From NCBI GenBank assembly GCA_050049805.1, contig JASFVN010000179.1, positions 1-8,889 of the forward strand: a DNA stretch of 8,889 nucleotides, read 5' to 3'. This document shows, one piece after another, positions 1 through 6,800 of this stretch. Source of the stretch: JABDNZ01 sp050049805. Its GTDB lineage: Bacteria > Gemmatimonadota > Gemmatimonadetes > Longimicrobiales > Gaopeijiaceae. A program made the position numbers and the translations under genes. The stretch's first letter is position 1. Each line of letters begins with the position of its first letter. The notes beneath the pieces are model-generated. The model searched no databases. It worked only from the letters and a program-made list of their open reading frames with translations, and was not told where the DNA came from.

Positions 1-239
1 TCAAACAGCGGAAGGATATGGGGGTGGCTCAGGTTGGCCGTGGTGCGGATCTCCCGGAGGAAACGGTCGGCCCCGATGGCCTCCGCCAGGTCCGGACGCA
101 GAACCTTGATGGCCACGGTCCGGTCGTGCTTCAGGTCATGGGCACGGTAGACCGTGGCCATCCCGCCGCTGTCGATCTCCTCCTCGACGCGGTAGCGGTC
201 GGAAAGGGCGGTAGTGAGCTGGGCTTTAGACTCCGTCAT
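1..239 (-). CDS. Ser/Thr protein kinase, N-terminal fragment (partial)
   Basis: This is the first 79 residues of a bacterial Hanks-type (PknB-like) Ser/Thr kinase; the gene continues past the left edge. The visible part is the kinase N-lobe. The nucleotide-binding loop is at residues 21-32 (EIDSGGMATVYR), the ATP-anchoring lysine is K45 in VAIK, and the likely helix-C glutamate is E63 in FLREI, followed by SHPHILPLF. The catalytic HRD and DFG motifs lie outside the window. The first glycine of the usual GxGGMATVY loop is Asp23 here. The ATG at 239 is chosen because about 14 residues before the kinase fold is normal; no clear Shine-Dalgarno is visible. It starts 15 nt after the TPR gene, in the same frame, so co-transcription and possibly translational coupling are likely. 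The wording of the N-lobe resembles the many kinases of Gemmatimonadota. Kinase identity is firm; the target is unknown. Confidence 0.9.
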   Translation of the reverse strand, partial: MTESKAQLTTALSDRYRVEEEIDSGGMATVYRAHDLKHDRTVAIKVLRPDLAEAIGADRFLREIRTTANLSHPHILPLF

Positions 240-254
240 GGGTGTTACGCTGTG

Positions 255-2537
255 TCAATGGGGCAAAGGGCTTCTCTCAACTCCCTGGGCCGCGATGCGC
301 GCCAGAGCCCCCCGGGCCGCCTCAACCCGTGGCTGAAGCTCCGGGTCGGCGTCGGCCCAGAGGTCCACGAAAAGGGCGTGGTACCTGGCGGCCTCCTCCA
401 ATTCCCCCCGCTCCTCGTAAAGCTGGCCCAGCCTTTCGTAGGCCAGAGGAAGGTAGATTCGATCAGTTTCGACCCGATCCGTGTGATACGGCCCATCCAG
501 ATACCTCCGATAAGCGACCAGGGCCGAATCGGACGCGCCTGCCCCATCATAGGCGAAGGCAAGCCTGGCAGAATGCCAGCTGGCCATTGTGCTCGCCAAG
601 GCGGCCTGCCGAAGATACTCCAGGGCTTCCTCGGTTCGACCTTCCGTTTGGGCGATCTCCCCCCGAACAGCCAGTTCTGCACTCCGGTTCCCCGGTCTCC
701 GGCGGATTCGGTCAGGTGCCCGAGCCACCCACTCCTCCAAAACCTCCTTGGCCCGCTCAGCCATACCGGAAGATGCAAAATTGTGGGCATCCTGGACGTC
801 GAAGGAGTAGTCAGGTGGCAGGTGGGACTCCCAAGCCTCAACGGCGGCGAGCATCTCTTCCTCGGCCTCTCTCCTGTCGAGGACGATTCGATCCCAATCG
901 GCTAGAAGGGCATCCCAATAGTATTCCAAATAAGACCGCGCTTCGTTCAGATTCGTCTTTGCCCTGGCGAACTCTTCCCCCATCCTGGTCCGTCGTCCCT
1001 CCATCCCATCGAAAAATCCCGCAAGAAAGTGGGACATGGCCTCCCACCATGGAGCCTCGTTCTGGGTGGCCCAATCCCTCCACTCCAAGAGGTGGCGGCG
1101 GGCCCGGTCCCGGTCTCCGGCCATATGAGCGGTCCTGGCTTCCCGCTCCGGACGGCGATTCACCCAGAACCCGTTCTCCTCGGCCAGGGCCAGAGCCCTC
1201 CAAGCGTTGGCGGTATCCCGGACGAGCAGAGAGGAATCCCATAGATTCCAGGTGCTGTTGATCCCGACGTTGACGTCGATGGCCCTCTGGCAAACCTCCT
1301 GGTACTCTTCGTAGGCTCCCATCCGGTAGAGAGCCTGGCTCAGGTTCACCCACCCATTCGGGTAGTCCGGGTATCGCGCCACCAGCCTTCGGCCTGCAGC
1401 GGCCGACCTCTCGTAATCGATGTTGGACATGAGGTAGTAGGCCTGGATGACGTAGAGGCGCTCCTGCTCCGGGAGCCGATCCGCCACCTCGAAGGCTCGG
1501 TCGAAAGCCTGAATCCCCATTTCCGAGTCCAAGCGGTAGGAGCTCGCCAGAGCCCTCAAAGCCATGCCAAAGTCGGGATCCAGCTCCACCGCCGCCTCCA
1601 GAGCGGCTTGGCGCTCCGCCCCCTCGAGACCCCTGGCCCTGGCGAAGAGCTTCAGGGCCTCCAGGGAGGAAGTGGTCACCGACGGCAGGGCCTCCCTCCG
1701 TCGCACGGATCGGAGGGACTCCCCTATCCGCTCCCGGAGGTGGCCCGTCAAGCGGTTTACCGCCCCATCGGCGGTGATCAGCTCCCCCTCCGACCCCGCT
1801 GTCTCGGTATGGGTCAGGAGGACCCTGTTGCTGTCCGGATCCACGAGGTGGACAGCGAGTTGGTAGACATCCCCGACGGGCCGGAGGTCGCCCGTAAGGA
1901 GAAGAGGAATGCCTGCTCGTACCGCGACCTCCCGAGCCAGGGAATCGCCCAGGGGTCCTCCAGGAGCCCTTCGCATGGTGGTAAGGACCCCACCCAACTC
2001 CTCCCGGCTGACCACCCTGAGAGCAGGGGATTGGCCCAATCCCCCGTAGATCTCTTCCGTCACCGCCGCGGCGGTGAGGGAATCCTCCCCGGACCCTTTG
2101 ATGTCAGCCACCAGGACCCGGGCGGTATCCGGAACGATCCCCTTGGCCTGGAGGGTACCCATGGGACCGATCCCCATGACCCTCATTCCCATGTAGCCAC
2201 CGGTGCCTGCAGCCAGGAGGGCGAGGGCGGCGCCCGACGCCGTCAGGAGGTTCCGCCAACTCAACAAGCGCCGGAGGCCCTTCTCCTGGGCCCCGGTGAC
2301 CAACTCGGGTCCCCCGATGCCACGCTTCTGGATGTACGCGGTGGCAATCACCAGCGGGAAAACCGCCAGGCACAGGACGAACACGGCTTTTGAAACCCAT
2401 TCGGGAAGCCCTACCAGATCCCCCAGCGTGTCGAACACACCCAAGACGGCGTAGACCCCCGCACCGTACGCGAGAGTGATCTGCCAGAGGGAACGGTGAT
2501 GGATCTGCTCCAGGAGCGTCTTGAGTCTGGATGCCAA
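255..2537 (-). CDS. Membrane-anchored TolB-like/TPR repeat protein
   Basis: A 760-residue protein from the preferred TTG start at 2537, which has GGAGG six bases upstream (2544-2548); an upstream TTG at 2618 would add 27 residues of non-conserved look. Three hydrophobic segments are visible at about 19-38, 48-69 and 96-115. The second includes LPEWVSKAV, a pattern seen in membrane anchors of TPR-type regulators from Gemmatimonadota, Bacteroidota and Acidobacteriota. Charge distribution (basic N-terminus, basic 70-95 loop) predicts the C-terminal bulk to be periplasmic. Residues about 135-275 look like the TolB-like domain found before TPRs in such proteins (VLVADIKGSG, then LLLTGDLRPVGDVYQLAVHLVD). 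Residues 290-750 are helical TPR-like repeats, for example AALEAAVELDPDFGMALRALA, EEALEYLRQAAL and YERLGQLYEERGELEEAARYH. It probably senses or scaffolds by protein-protein contact. It directly precedes a Ser/Thr kinase gene and is probably co-transcribed. In many relatives these domains are fused to a kinase; here they are separate. The ligand or partner is unknown. Confidence 0.85.
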   Translation of the reverse strand: MASRLKTLLEQIHHRSLWQITLAYGAGVYAVLGVFDTLGDLVGLPEWVSKAVFVLCLAVFPLVIATAYIQKRGIGGPELVTGAQEKGLRRLLSWRNLLTASGAALALLAAGTGGYMGMRVMGIGPMGTLQAKGIVPDTARVLVADIKGSGEDSLTAAAVTEEIYGGLGQSPALRVVSREELGGVLTTMRRAPGGPLGDSLAREVAVRAGIPLLLTGDLRPVGDVYQLAVHLVDPDSNRVLLTHTETAGSEGELITADGAVNRLTGHLRERIGESLRSVRRREALPSVTTSSLEALKLFARARGLEGAERQAALEAAVELDPDFGMALRALASSYRLDSEMGIQAFDRAFEVADRLPEQERLYVIQAYYLMSNIDYERSAAAGRRLVARYPDYPNGWVNLSQALYRMGAYEEYQEVCQRAIDVNVGINSTWNLWDSSLLVRDTANAWRALALAEENGFWVNRRPEREARTAHMAGDRDRARRHLLEWRDWATQNEAPWWEAMSHFLAGFFDGMEGRRTRMGEEFARAKTNLNEARSYLEYYWDALLADWDRIVLDRREAEEEMLAAVEAWESHLPPDYSFDVQDAHNFASSGMAERAKEVLEEWVARAPDRIRRRPGNRSAELAVRGEIAQTEGRTEEALEYLRQAALASTMASWHSARLAFAYDGAGASDSALVAYRRYLDGPYHTDRVETDRIYLPLAYERLGQLYEERGELEEAARYHALFVDLWADADPELQPRVEAARGALARIAAQGVERSPLPH

Positions 2538-2543
2538 GGGGAG

Positions 2544-2548
2544 CCTCC
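2544..2548 (-). promoter_or_regulatory. Ribosome binding site deciding a TTG start
   Basis: GGAGG on the minus strand lies six bases upstream of the TTG at 2537-2535. It is the best-spaced ribosome binding site in this leader and is the reason for placing the TPR protein start there rather than at the upstream TTG at 2618. Confidence 0.6.
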
Positions 2549-2588
2549 GTTGGGAGGGCCGTGTCCTATCCGCACATAATCCGAGACC

Positions 2589-2618
2589 ATAATGCCGGCG
2601 GAGTCGGCCGAGGGGCAA
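2589..2618 (-). promoter_or_regulatory. Possible promoter for the TPR/kinase genes
   Basis: On the minus strand, TTGCCC (2618-2613) and CATTAT (2594-2589) are spaced by 18 bases and each matches four of six positions of the sigma-70-type consensus. This would give a leader of about 45 nt before the TTG start. An alternative -10-like element on the same strand, TATACT (2656-2651), sits inside the palindromic block and has no good -35. Both calls rest only on pattern matching, and promoter consensus is poorly known in this kind of organism. Confidence 0.25.
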
Positions 2619-2651
2619 GAAGAGAAGAACCGGAATCTTGCAGGTTCAACA

Positions 2652-2688
2652 GTATACGTATACGTTTCTTTAAATACGTGTACGTATT
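2652..2688. promoter_or_regulatory. Palindromic operator of the toxin-antitoxin operon
   Basis: Two inverted repeats lie 23-60 bases upstream of the antitoxin ATG. The first, GTATACGTATAC (2652-2663), is a perfect 12-bp palindrome. The second, AATACGTGTACGTATT (2673-2688), has perfect 7-bp arms around a 2-base centre. They can also be read as a direct repeat of ATACGTRTACGT at 2654 and 2674, exactly 20 bp apart, or about two helical turns, so both sites would face the same side of the DNA. Ribbon-helix-helix antitoxins normally bind such short repeats as paired dimers and repress their own operon. Binding here is inferred from position and symmetry. The block is visibly richer in A and T than the coding sequence on either side. 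Confidence 0.65.
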
Positions 2689-2710
2689 GAATCGAGGCTT
2701 TGCTAATCTC

Positions 2711-2932
2711 ATGAAAAAGAAACTCACTCTCACCATCGATTCGGAGCTCCTCCCCAGGGCGAAGCGGTACGCCCGGGCAAGAGGTGTCTCCCTTTCATCT
2801 CTGGTGGAAGAGGCACTTCAGGGCATGGCCGTCGAGGAGGCTCCGTCATTCGTGGAGCGTTGGCGGGGCCGCTTCGAGGTGGCATCCCATGAGGACGAGC
2901 GCTTCAGAACGCTGGCGAAGAAGTACCTTTGA
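2711..2932 (+). CDS. Ribbon-helix-helix antitoxin, DUF6364-like
   Basis: A 73-residue protein that should neutralise the adjacent PIN toxin and repress the operon. Residues 3-10 (KKLTLTID) form the DNA-contacting beta strand, and residues 11-24 and 27-38 (VSLSSLVEEALQ) the two helices of a ribbon-helix-helix fold. Residues 45-73, with W51, an acidic stretch and the end LAKKYL, are the likely toxin-binding tail; this layout matches the DUF6364 family, usually found beside PIN proteins. The ATG at 2711 is preferred over an in-frame upstream start at 2531 because the family begins at MKKKLTLTID and the upstream extension would translate across the operator. The Shine-Dalgarno is weak: GAGG at 2694-2697 is 13 bases away. 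The stop overlaps the toxin start by one base. Confidence 0.85.
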   Translation: MKKKLTLTIDSELLPRAKRYARARGVSLSSLVEEALQGMAVEEAPSFVERWRGRFEVASHEDERFRTLAKKYL

Positions 2933-3336
2933 TGCTCCTGGACACTGACGTCCTGATCGACGTGGCTCTGGACCGGAAGCCCCATGCCGAAGACGCTGCC
3001 CACCTGCTGACCCTCCTGGAACGCCGGCCCCGCATGGCCTTCGTGGCCTGGCACACACTATCGAATTTCTACTACCTGGTGTCCCCGACCCGGGGTAGAG
3101 ACGACGCCCGGCATTTTCTGGCTGACCTCACCCGTTTCGTCACGGTGGCCCCGACTGACACCGACGCCTTCCACTTCGCTTCTACGCTGCCCTTCTCGGA
3201 CTTCGAGGATGCCATGCAGGTGGCAGCGGCCCGGGCCTGCGGAGCTACCTGCATCGCCACGAGAAACGTGAAGGACTTCCGGGCCTCACCCATTCCGGCC
3301 CGAAAGCCGGAGGAACTCGTGAGGGAATTGGAGTGA
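2932..3336 (+). CDS. PIN-domain ribonuclease toxin (VapC-like)
   Basis: A 134-residue PIN-domain protein, predicted to be a metal-dependent endoribonuclease that cuts RNA and stops growth when free of its antitoxin. The N-terminus MLLDTDVLIDVALDR supplies the first catalytic aspartates (D4, D6). The later acidic cluster is DFEDAMQ (D90, E92, D93), and TRNVKDF supplies N112 and D115. Motifs HTLSNFYYLV and SPIPARKPEEL fit the PIN subgroup found with DUF6364 antitoxins rather than the best-known VapC of mycobacteria. Length is typical. The start is the ATG overlapping the antitoxin stop (TGATG), giving translational coupling; a TTG three bases upstream would add one residue. The RNA target cannot be read from sequence. 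All expected acidic residues appear present, so the toxin is probably active. Confidence 0.87.
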   Translation: MLLDTDVLIDVALDRKPHAEDAAHLLTLLERRPRMAFVAWHTLSNFYYLVSPTRGRDDARHFLADLTRFVTVAPTDTDAFHFASTLPFSDFEDAMQVAAARACGATCIATRNVKDFRASPIPARKPEELVRELE

Positions 3337-3349
3337 GGAGACAGGGGCA

Positions 3350-3383
3350 GGGGCGGCCGCCGCCAATGGCTGGCGCCCGCCCC
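3350..3383. terminator. GC-rich hairpin between convergent genes
   Basis: GGGGCGG (3350-3356) pairs perfectly with CCGCCCC (3377-3383). Inside it, CGCCA (3361-3365) pairs with TGGCG (3371-3375) around a 5-base loop, leaving small bulges. It sits between the toxin stop on the plus strand and the end of the efflux operon on the minus strand, where a bidirectional terminator is expected. There is no immediate T-run on either side; the nearest on the plus strand is TTTT about 17 bases later, so it is not a textbook intrinsic terminator. Confidence 0.45.
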
Positions 3384-3393
3384 TACACTCAAC

Positions 3394-3579
3394 TCAACCC
3401 TTTTCGAACATCTTCTCGATGGGGCACCACTTGGTGAAGGAGGACTGAAGGAGATTCAGTCCGACGAAGGCCACGAAGAGGTAGAACCAGGGGCTCACCC
3501 AGTATCCCAGGGCCAGGAAGATCAGGACAAAAGACCCCGCCAGCCTCCGAATGATGTAATGCGTCTGGTTGCTGCACAT
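3394..3579 (-). CDS. YgaP-like two-helix membrane protein (DUF2892)
   Basis: A 61-residue inner-membrane protein matching the DUF2892 / YgaP transmembrane-domain type. Two hydrophobic helices lie at about 11-28 and 31-46, with the family-typical ALGYWVSPWFYLFVAFVG core and the tail LNLLQSSFTKWCPIEKM. In E. coli YgaP this domain carries a rhodanese domain, absent here. Stand-alone copies are common next to sulfur, redox or metal-related genes, but their role is not established. It has two cysteines, C2 and C52 (WCP). The ATG at 3579 lies one base after the stop of the PII-like gene, so it is the last gene of the efflux operon and is probably translated by coupling. The membrane-protein call is firm; any function in the pump is inference. 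Confidence 0.8.
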   Translation of the reverse strand: MCSNQTHYIIRRLAGSFVLIFLALGYWVSPWFYLFVAFVGLNLLQSSFTKWCPIEKMFEKG

Positions 3580-3580
3580 G

Positions 3581-3871
3581 TCACACCACCTTGTCCACGT
3601 CGAAAATGAATGCAGACAGCCCCTGGTCAGGGCCGGCTCTATCGTCCAAAGCCTTCAGCTCACCGCATAGTGTCTGGCAGATGTTTCCGTCAACGGCGGC
3701 GAAATACATGGTGTTGGACCCGGGAAAGGCCCGGCTGCCGAACTTCCGGCCAGACACACCTTTTCCGAGGACGTTCGGCAGCTCGGTGAAGCCCGGTACC
3801 TCGTGATCCTCCAGGAGTTTCTCAACGTCTTCCTGGTGGTTCGAGTCCACCAGAATCATCAGCAGTTTCAT
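3581..3871 (-). CDS. PII-like signalling protein linked to efflux pump
   Basis: A 96-residue protein resembling the PII-like superfamily, in the group sometimes found beside metal-efflux RND genes. It starts with a short beta strand (MKLLMILVD), then a helix (residues 11-22, HQEDVEKLLED), then the characteristic middle GFTELPNVLGKG (27-38) and SRAFPGSNTMYFAAV (46-60), and ends with another strand, SAFIFDVDKV. It is a little shorter than classical GlnB/GlnK (about 112) and lacks the classical T-loop uridylylation tyrosine context, so it is not a nitrogen regulator. C65 and C69 (CQTLC) could bind metal or form a redox pair. The ATG at 3871 is chosen over a longer open frame because GGAGG lies nine bases upstream and the fold begins there; it follows the pump stop by four bases. 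A ligand-sensing role in control of the pump is inferred from location. Confidence 0.75.
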   Translation of the reverse strand: MKLLMILVDSNHQEDVEKLLEDHEVPGFTELPNVLGKGVSGRKFGSRAFPGSNTMYFAAVDGNICQTLCGELKALDDRAGPDQGLSAFIFDVDKVV

Positions 3872-3875
3872 ATCC

Positions 3876-6800
3876 CTACGCCTCCTTCTCCGAGCCCTTC
3901 TCCATCTCGAAGTAGAGGAGAGGGATGGCAATGAGTGTGAGTCCAGTGGCAACGACGGCGCCGCTGATGAGGGCGACACCCAGGCCCTGGAAGATGGGAT
4001 CCTGAACCATGACCAGGCCGCCGATGACCACGGCGAGAGCCGTCAAAATAATGGGCCTGGATCGGATCAGCCCGGAGTTGATGACGGCCTCCCTCAGGTC
4101 GTGTCCACGTTCCAATCCCAGTTGGACGAAGTCCACCAGGAGGATGGAGTTTCGGACGATGATGCCTGCCAGGGCGATCATCCCGATCATGGATGTGGCG
4201 GTGAAGAATGCACCCATCATGGCGTGGGCCGGCAAGATTCCGATGAGGGTCAGCGGAATGGGCGCCATGATGACCAGGGGCACGATGAAAGACTGGAACC
4301 AGGCCACCACCAGCACATAGATCAACAACAGGACGGCGGCGAAGGCGATGCCCAGGTCACGGAATACCTTCCGGGTGATCTCCCATTCACCGTCCCACAC
4401 CAAAAAGGTTTCCTCGGTGAGGGTCGGGGCTTCTCCCCAATGTCGCTCCACGTTCGGCAAGGCTTCTTCCAGGGGATCCCCCATCTCGATCATGGCGTAG
4501 GCCGGGCTTTCCACCGAACCGGCCACATCGGCGGTCACGTAGACCACCGGCCGGAGGTTCTTGTGGTGAATGGGCTGCATGGCCTGGACGCTGTCGAGTT
4601 GGGCCAGCGTCTCCAGACGCCGGGCCCCCCGGGGAGTGGCCAGGGGAACGGCCCCCAGATCATGAATGGTAGCCGAAGCAGAGTCGGCCATCTGCAACCG
4701 GATGGGAACGGGCTCCGCCGCGTTGTCGTCGTGGAGGAGTCCTACTTGGGCTCCGCCCAGGGACGCGGCGATGCTCTGAGCCATCTGCTGGGGGTTGGTC
4801 CCGGCTCGGAGAGCTTCGACCTGGGAGATGGCAGCCCGGACCTGGGCGTGCTCCGCCGCAACGGTCCAGTCCACGTCCACCACTCCGTCGCTGGCCAGGA
4901 AAACCTCCCGAACCTTTTCTGCCACCTGGATCTGCTCTTCGTAGGTGGGCCCATAGATCTCCGCCGTCAGTGTAGCCATGACCGGCGGTCCCGGCGGGAT
5001 CTCCGCCAGCTTCACGGCGGCCCCGTAGAGCTGTGCCACCGAGTCCACCGCCGGCCGGAGCCGGAGGGCAATGCCGTGGCTCTGGAGGTCCCGGTCGTGC
5101 TTCGGCCTCAGGTTCACCTGAACGTCGGCCACCGTGGGACCTCGACGGAGGAAGTAGTGCCGTACCAACCCGTTGAAGTTGAAGGGAGCAGCAATACCTG
5201 CATAGGTCTGGACGTCGCTGACGGCCTCGTCCCGGGCAACGGTGAGGGCCAGGGCCTGGGCTACCTCCGCGGTGCGTTCCAGGGAGGTGCCCTCGGGCAT
5301 GTCGACAATGAGCTGAAATTCACTCTTGTTGTCGAAGGGGAGCATCTTCACCGTCACCAGACGAAGCGGGATCAAGAGGGTGGAGAGGAGGAGAAGGGCC
5401 ACCATCCCACCGTAGGTCAGGTACCGGAGGCGAGAGTCGGCCACCAGCTTCCTCATGAATCCGCCATACCATCGGGCCAACCGCCCAGTGGGAATCGCCT
5501 CGTCGGCTTCCTCCACCGGAGCCCCGGAGGGCGGCGTCTCTCCGTGGTGTTCCTTCACCAGCCGAACGGCCAGGTAGGGTGTGACCACAAAGGCCACGGC
5601 CAGGGAAAAGAGCATGGCCACGGAAGCACCTACCGGAATGGGCTCCATATAGGGGCCCATGAGCCCCGAAACGAAGGCCATGGGAAGGATGGCTGCGATA
5701 ACGGTGAAGGTTGCCAGGATGGTCGGATTCCCGACCTCGTCCACCGCCAGGACCGCCGCTTCGTCGGGATGCCGCTGCTTCAATCCCAGGTGTCGGGCGA
5801 TGTTCTCCACCACCACGATGGCGTCGTCCACCAGGATTCCAATGGCGAAAACCAGGGCGAACAGGGTGATCCGGTTCAGCGTATAGCCGTAGAGGCGGTA
5901 TACGAGAAGGGTCAATGCCAGCGTCACGGGAACGGCCACGAGCACGACCACCGCTTCCCTCCAACCCAGGGCCAGCAACACCAGAAGGACCACGCCGAAG
6001 GTAGCCACCAGGATGTGGAAGAGGAGCTCTCCTGACTTCTCCGTGGCCGTCTCGCCATAGTCCCGGGTCACCGTCATGCGGACGTCGTCGCTCACCACCT
6101 TGCCCCGGAGCTCCTCGGCCCGATGAATGGCGGCATGGGCGATGGTGGCCGCGTTTTTCCCTTCTCTCTTGGCCAGTGCGATGGTGACGGCGGGCTCGAA
6201 GTCCTCTCCCCTGCCACCACCGGGAAGGAAGGCCACGTATTGATCGGGCTTGGCCGGGCCATCCTGAATGGTAGCCACGTCCCGAAGGCGGATGGCCTGG
6301 TCGTTCACCACGGCCACCACCACTTCTCCTACATCGTCGGCGTTCCTGAGCAAATGCCCGATCCGGACCGGAACGCTCCGATTACCGGCCACCAACTCAC
6401 CCGCTGGCAAGTCGGCGTTGGCTGCGCCAAGGGCCTGGAAGACGGCTCCACCCGACAGGCCGCGGGCCGCCAGGGCCTGGGGGTCCAGGGTAACCGAGAC
6501 TTCCCGGGGAGCCCCGCCGATGACCCAGGTCTCGGCCACATCGGGAATTCGCTTCAACTCGGCAGCCAGCTCCACGGCCTGCTGCCTCAAGAGGAAGCCG
6601 TCTCCTGCGTCATTTCCGCCCGACAGGGTCAGAGTCAGGATCGGAACCTCGTTGATGCCATGAAGGGTCACGAAGGGAGGCGTAGCCCCCGGCGGCACCT
6701 TGTCCACGTTGGCCATGAGCTTGCCGTAGAGGCGCGTCAGGGCCAACTCCGGCTCCGTACCCACCTTGAAGCGGGCCGTGACCATGGCACCGTCGGACTG

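Noticed and set aside
18..1261. Overlapping plus-strand open frames of 295 and 339 codons
   Set aside because: Both lie opposite the TPR gene and kinase start, have Pro/Arg/Gly-rich composition, and show no recognisable motif.
2652..2688. Palindromes as insertion-sequence ends, recombination site or CRISPR repeat
   Set aside because: There is no transposase or integrase, no matching copy elsewhere in the window, no target duplication seen, and the position before an autoregulated antitoxin explains them.
2531..2710. Upstream 60-codon extension of the antitoxin
   Set aside because: It would run through the operator and the divergent gene's leader; the family start MKKKLTLTID at 2711 is clear.
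3581..3871. Classical nitrogen regulator GlnB/GlnK
   Set aside because: It is shorter, lacks the classical T-loop tyrosine context, and has no amtB, glnA or glnD neighbour; its location is an efflux operon.
3872..3979. N-terminal extension of the PII-like frame
   Set aside because: It is Ser/Arg-rich, overlaps the end of the pump gene, and the PII-like fold begins at the ATG at 3871 with a Shine-Dalgarno before it.
4101..6035. A 644-codon plus-strand open frame opposite the RND pump
   Set aside because: The translation is rich in Gly, His, Gln and Arg with no domain or membrane pattern, and it is fully opposite a clear full-length RND gene. Long antisense frames are expected from GC-rich codon use.
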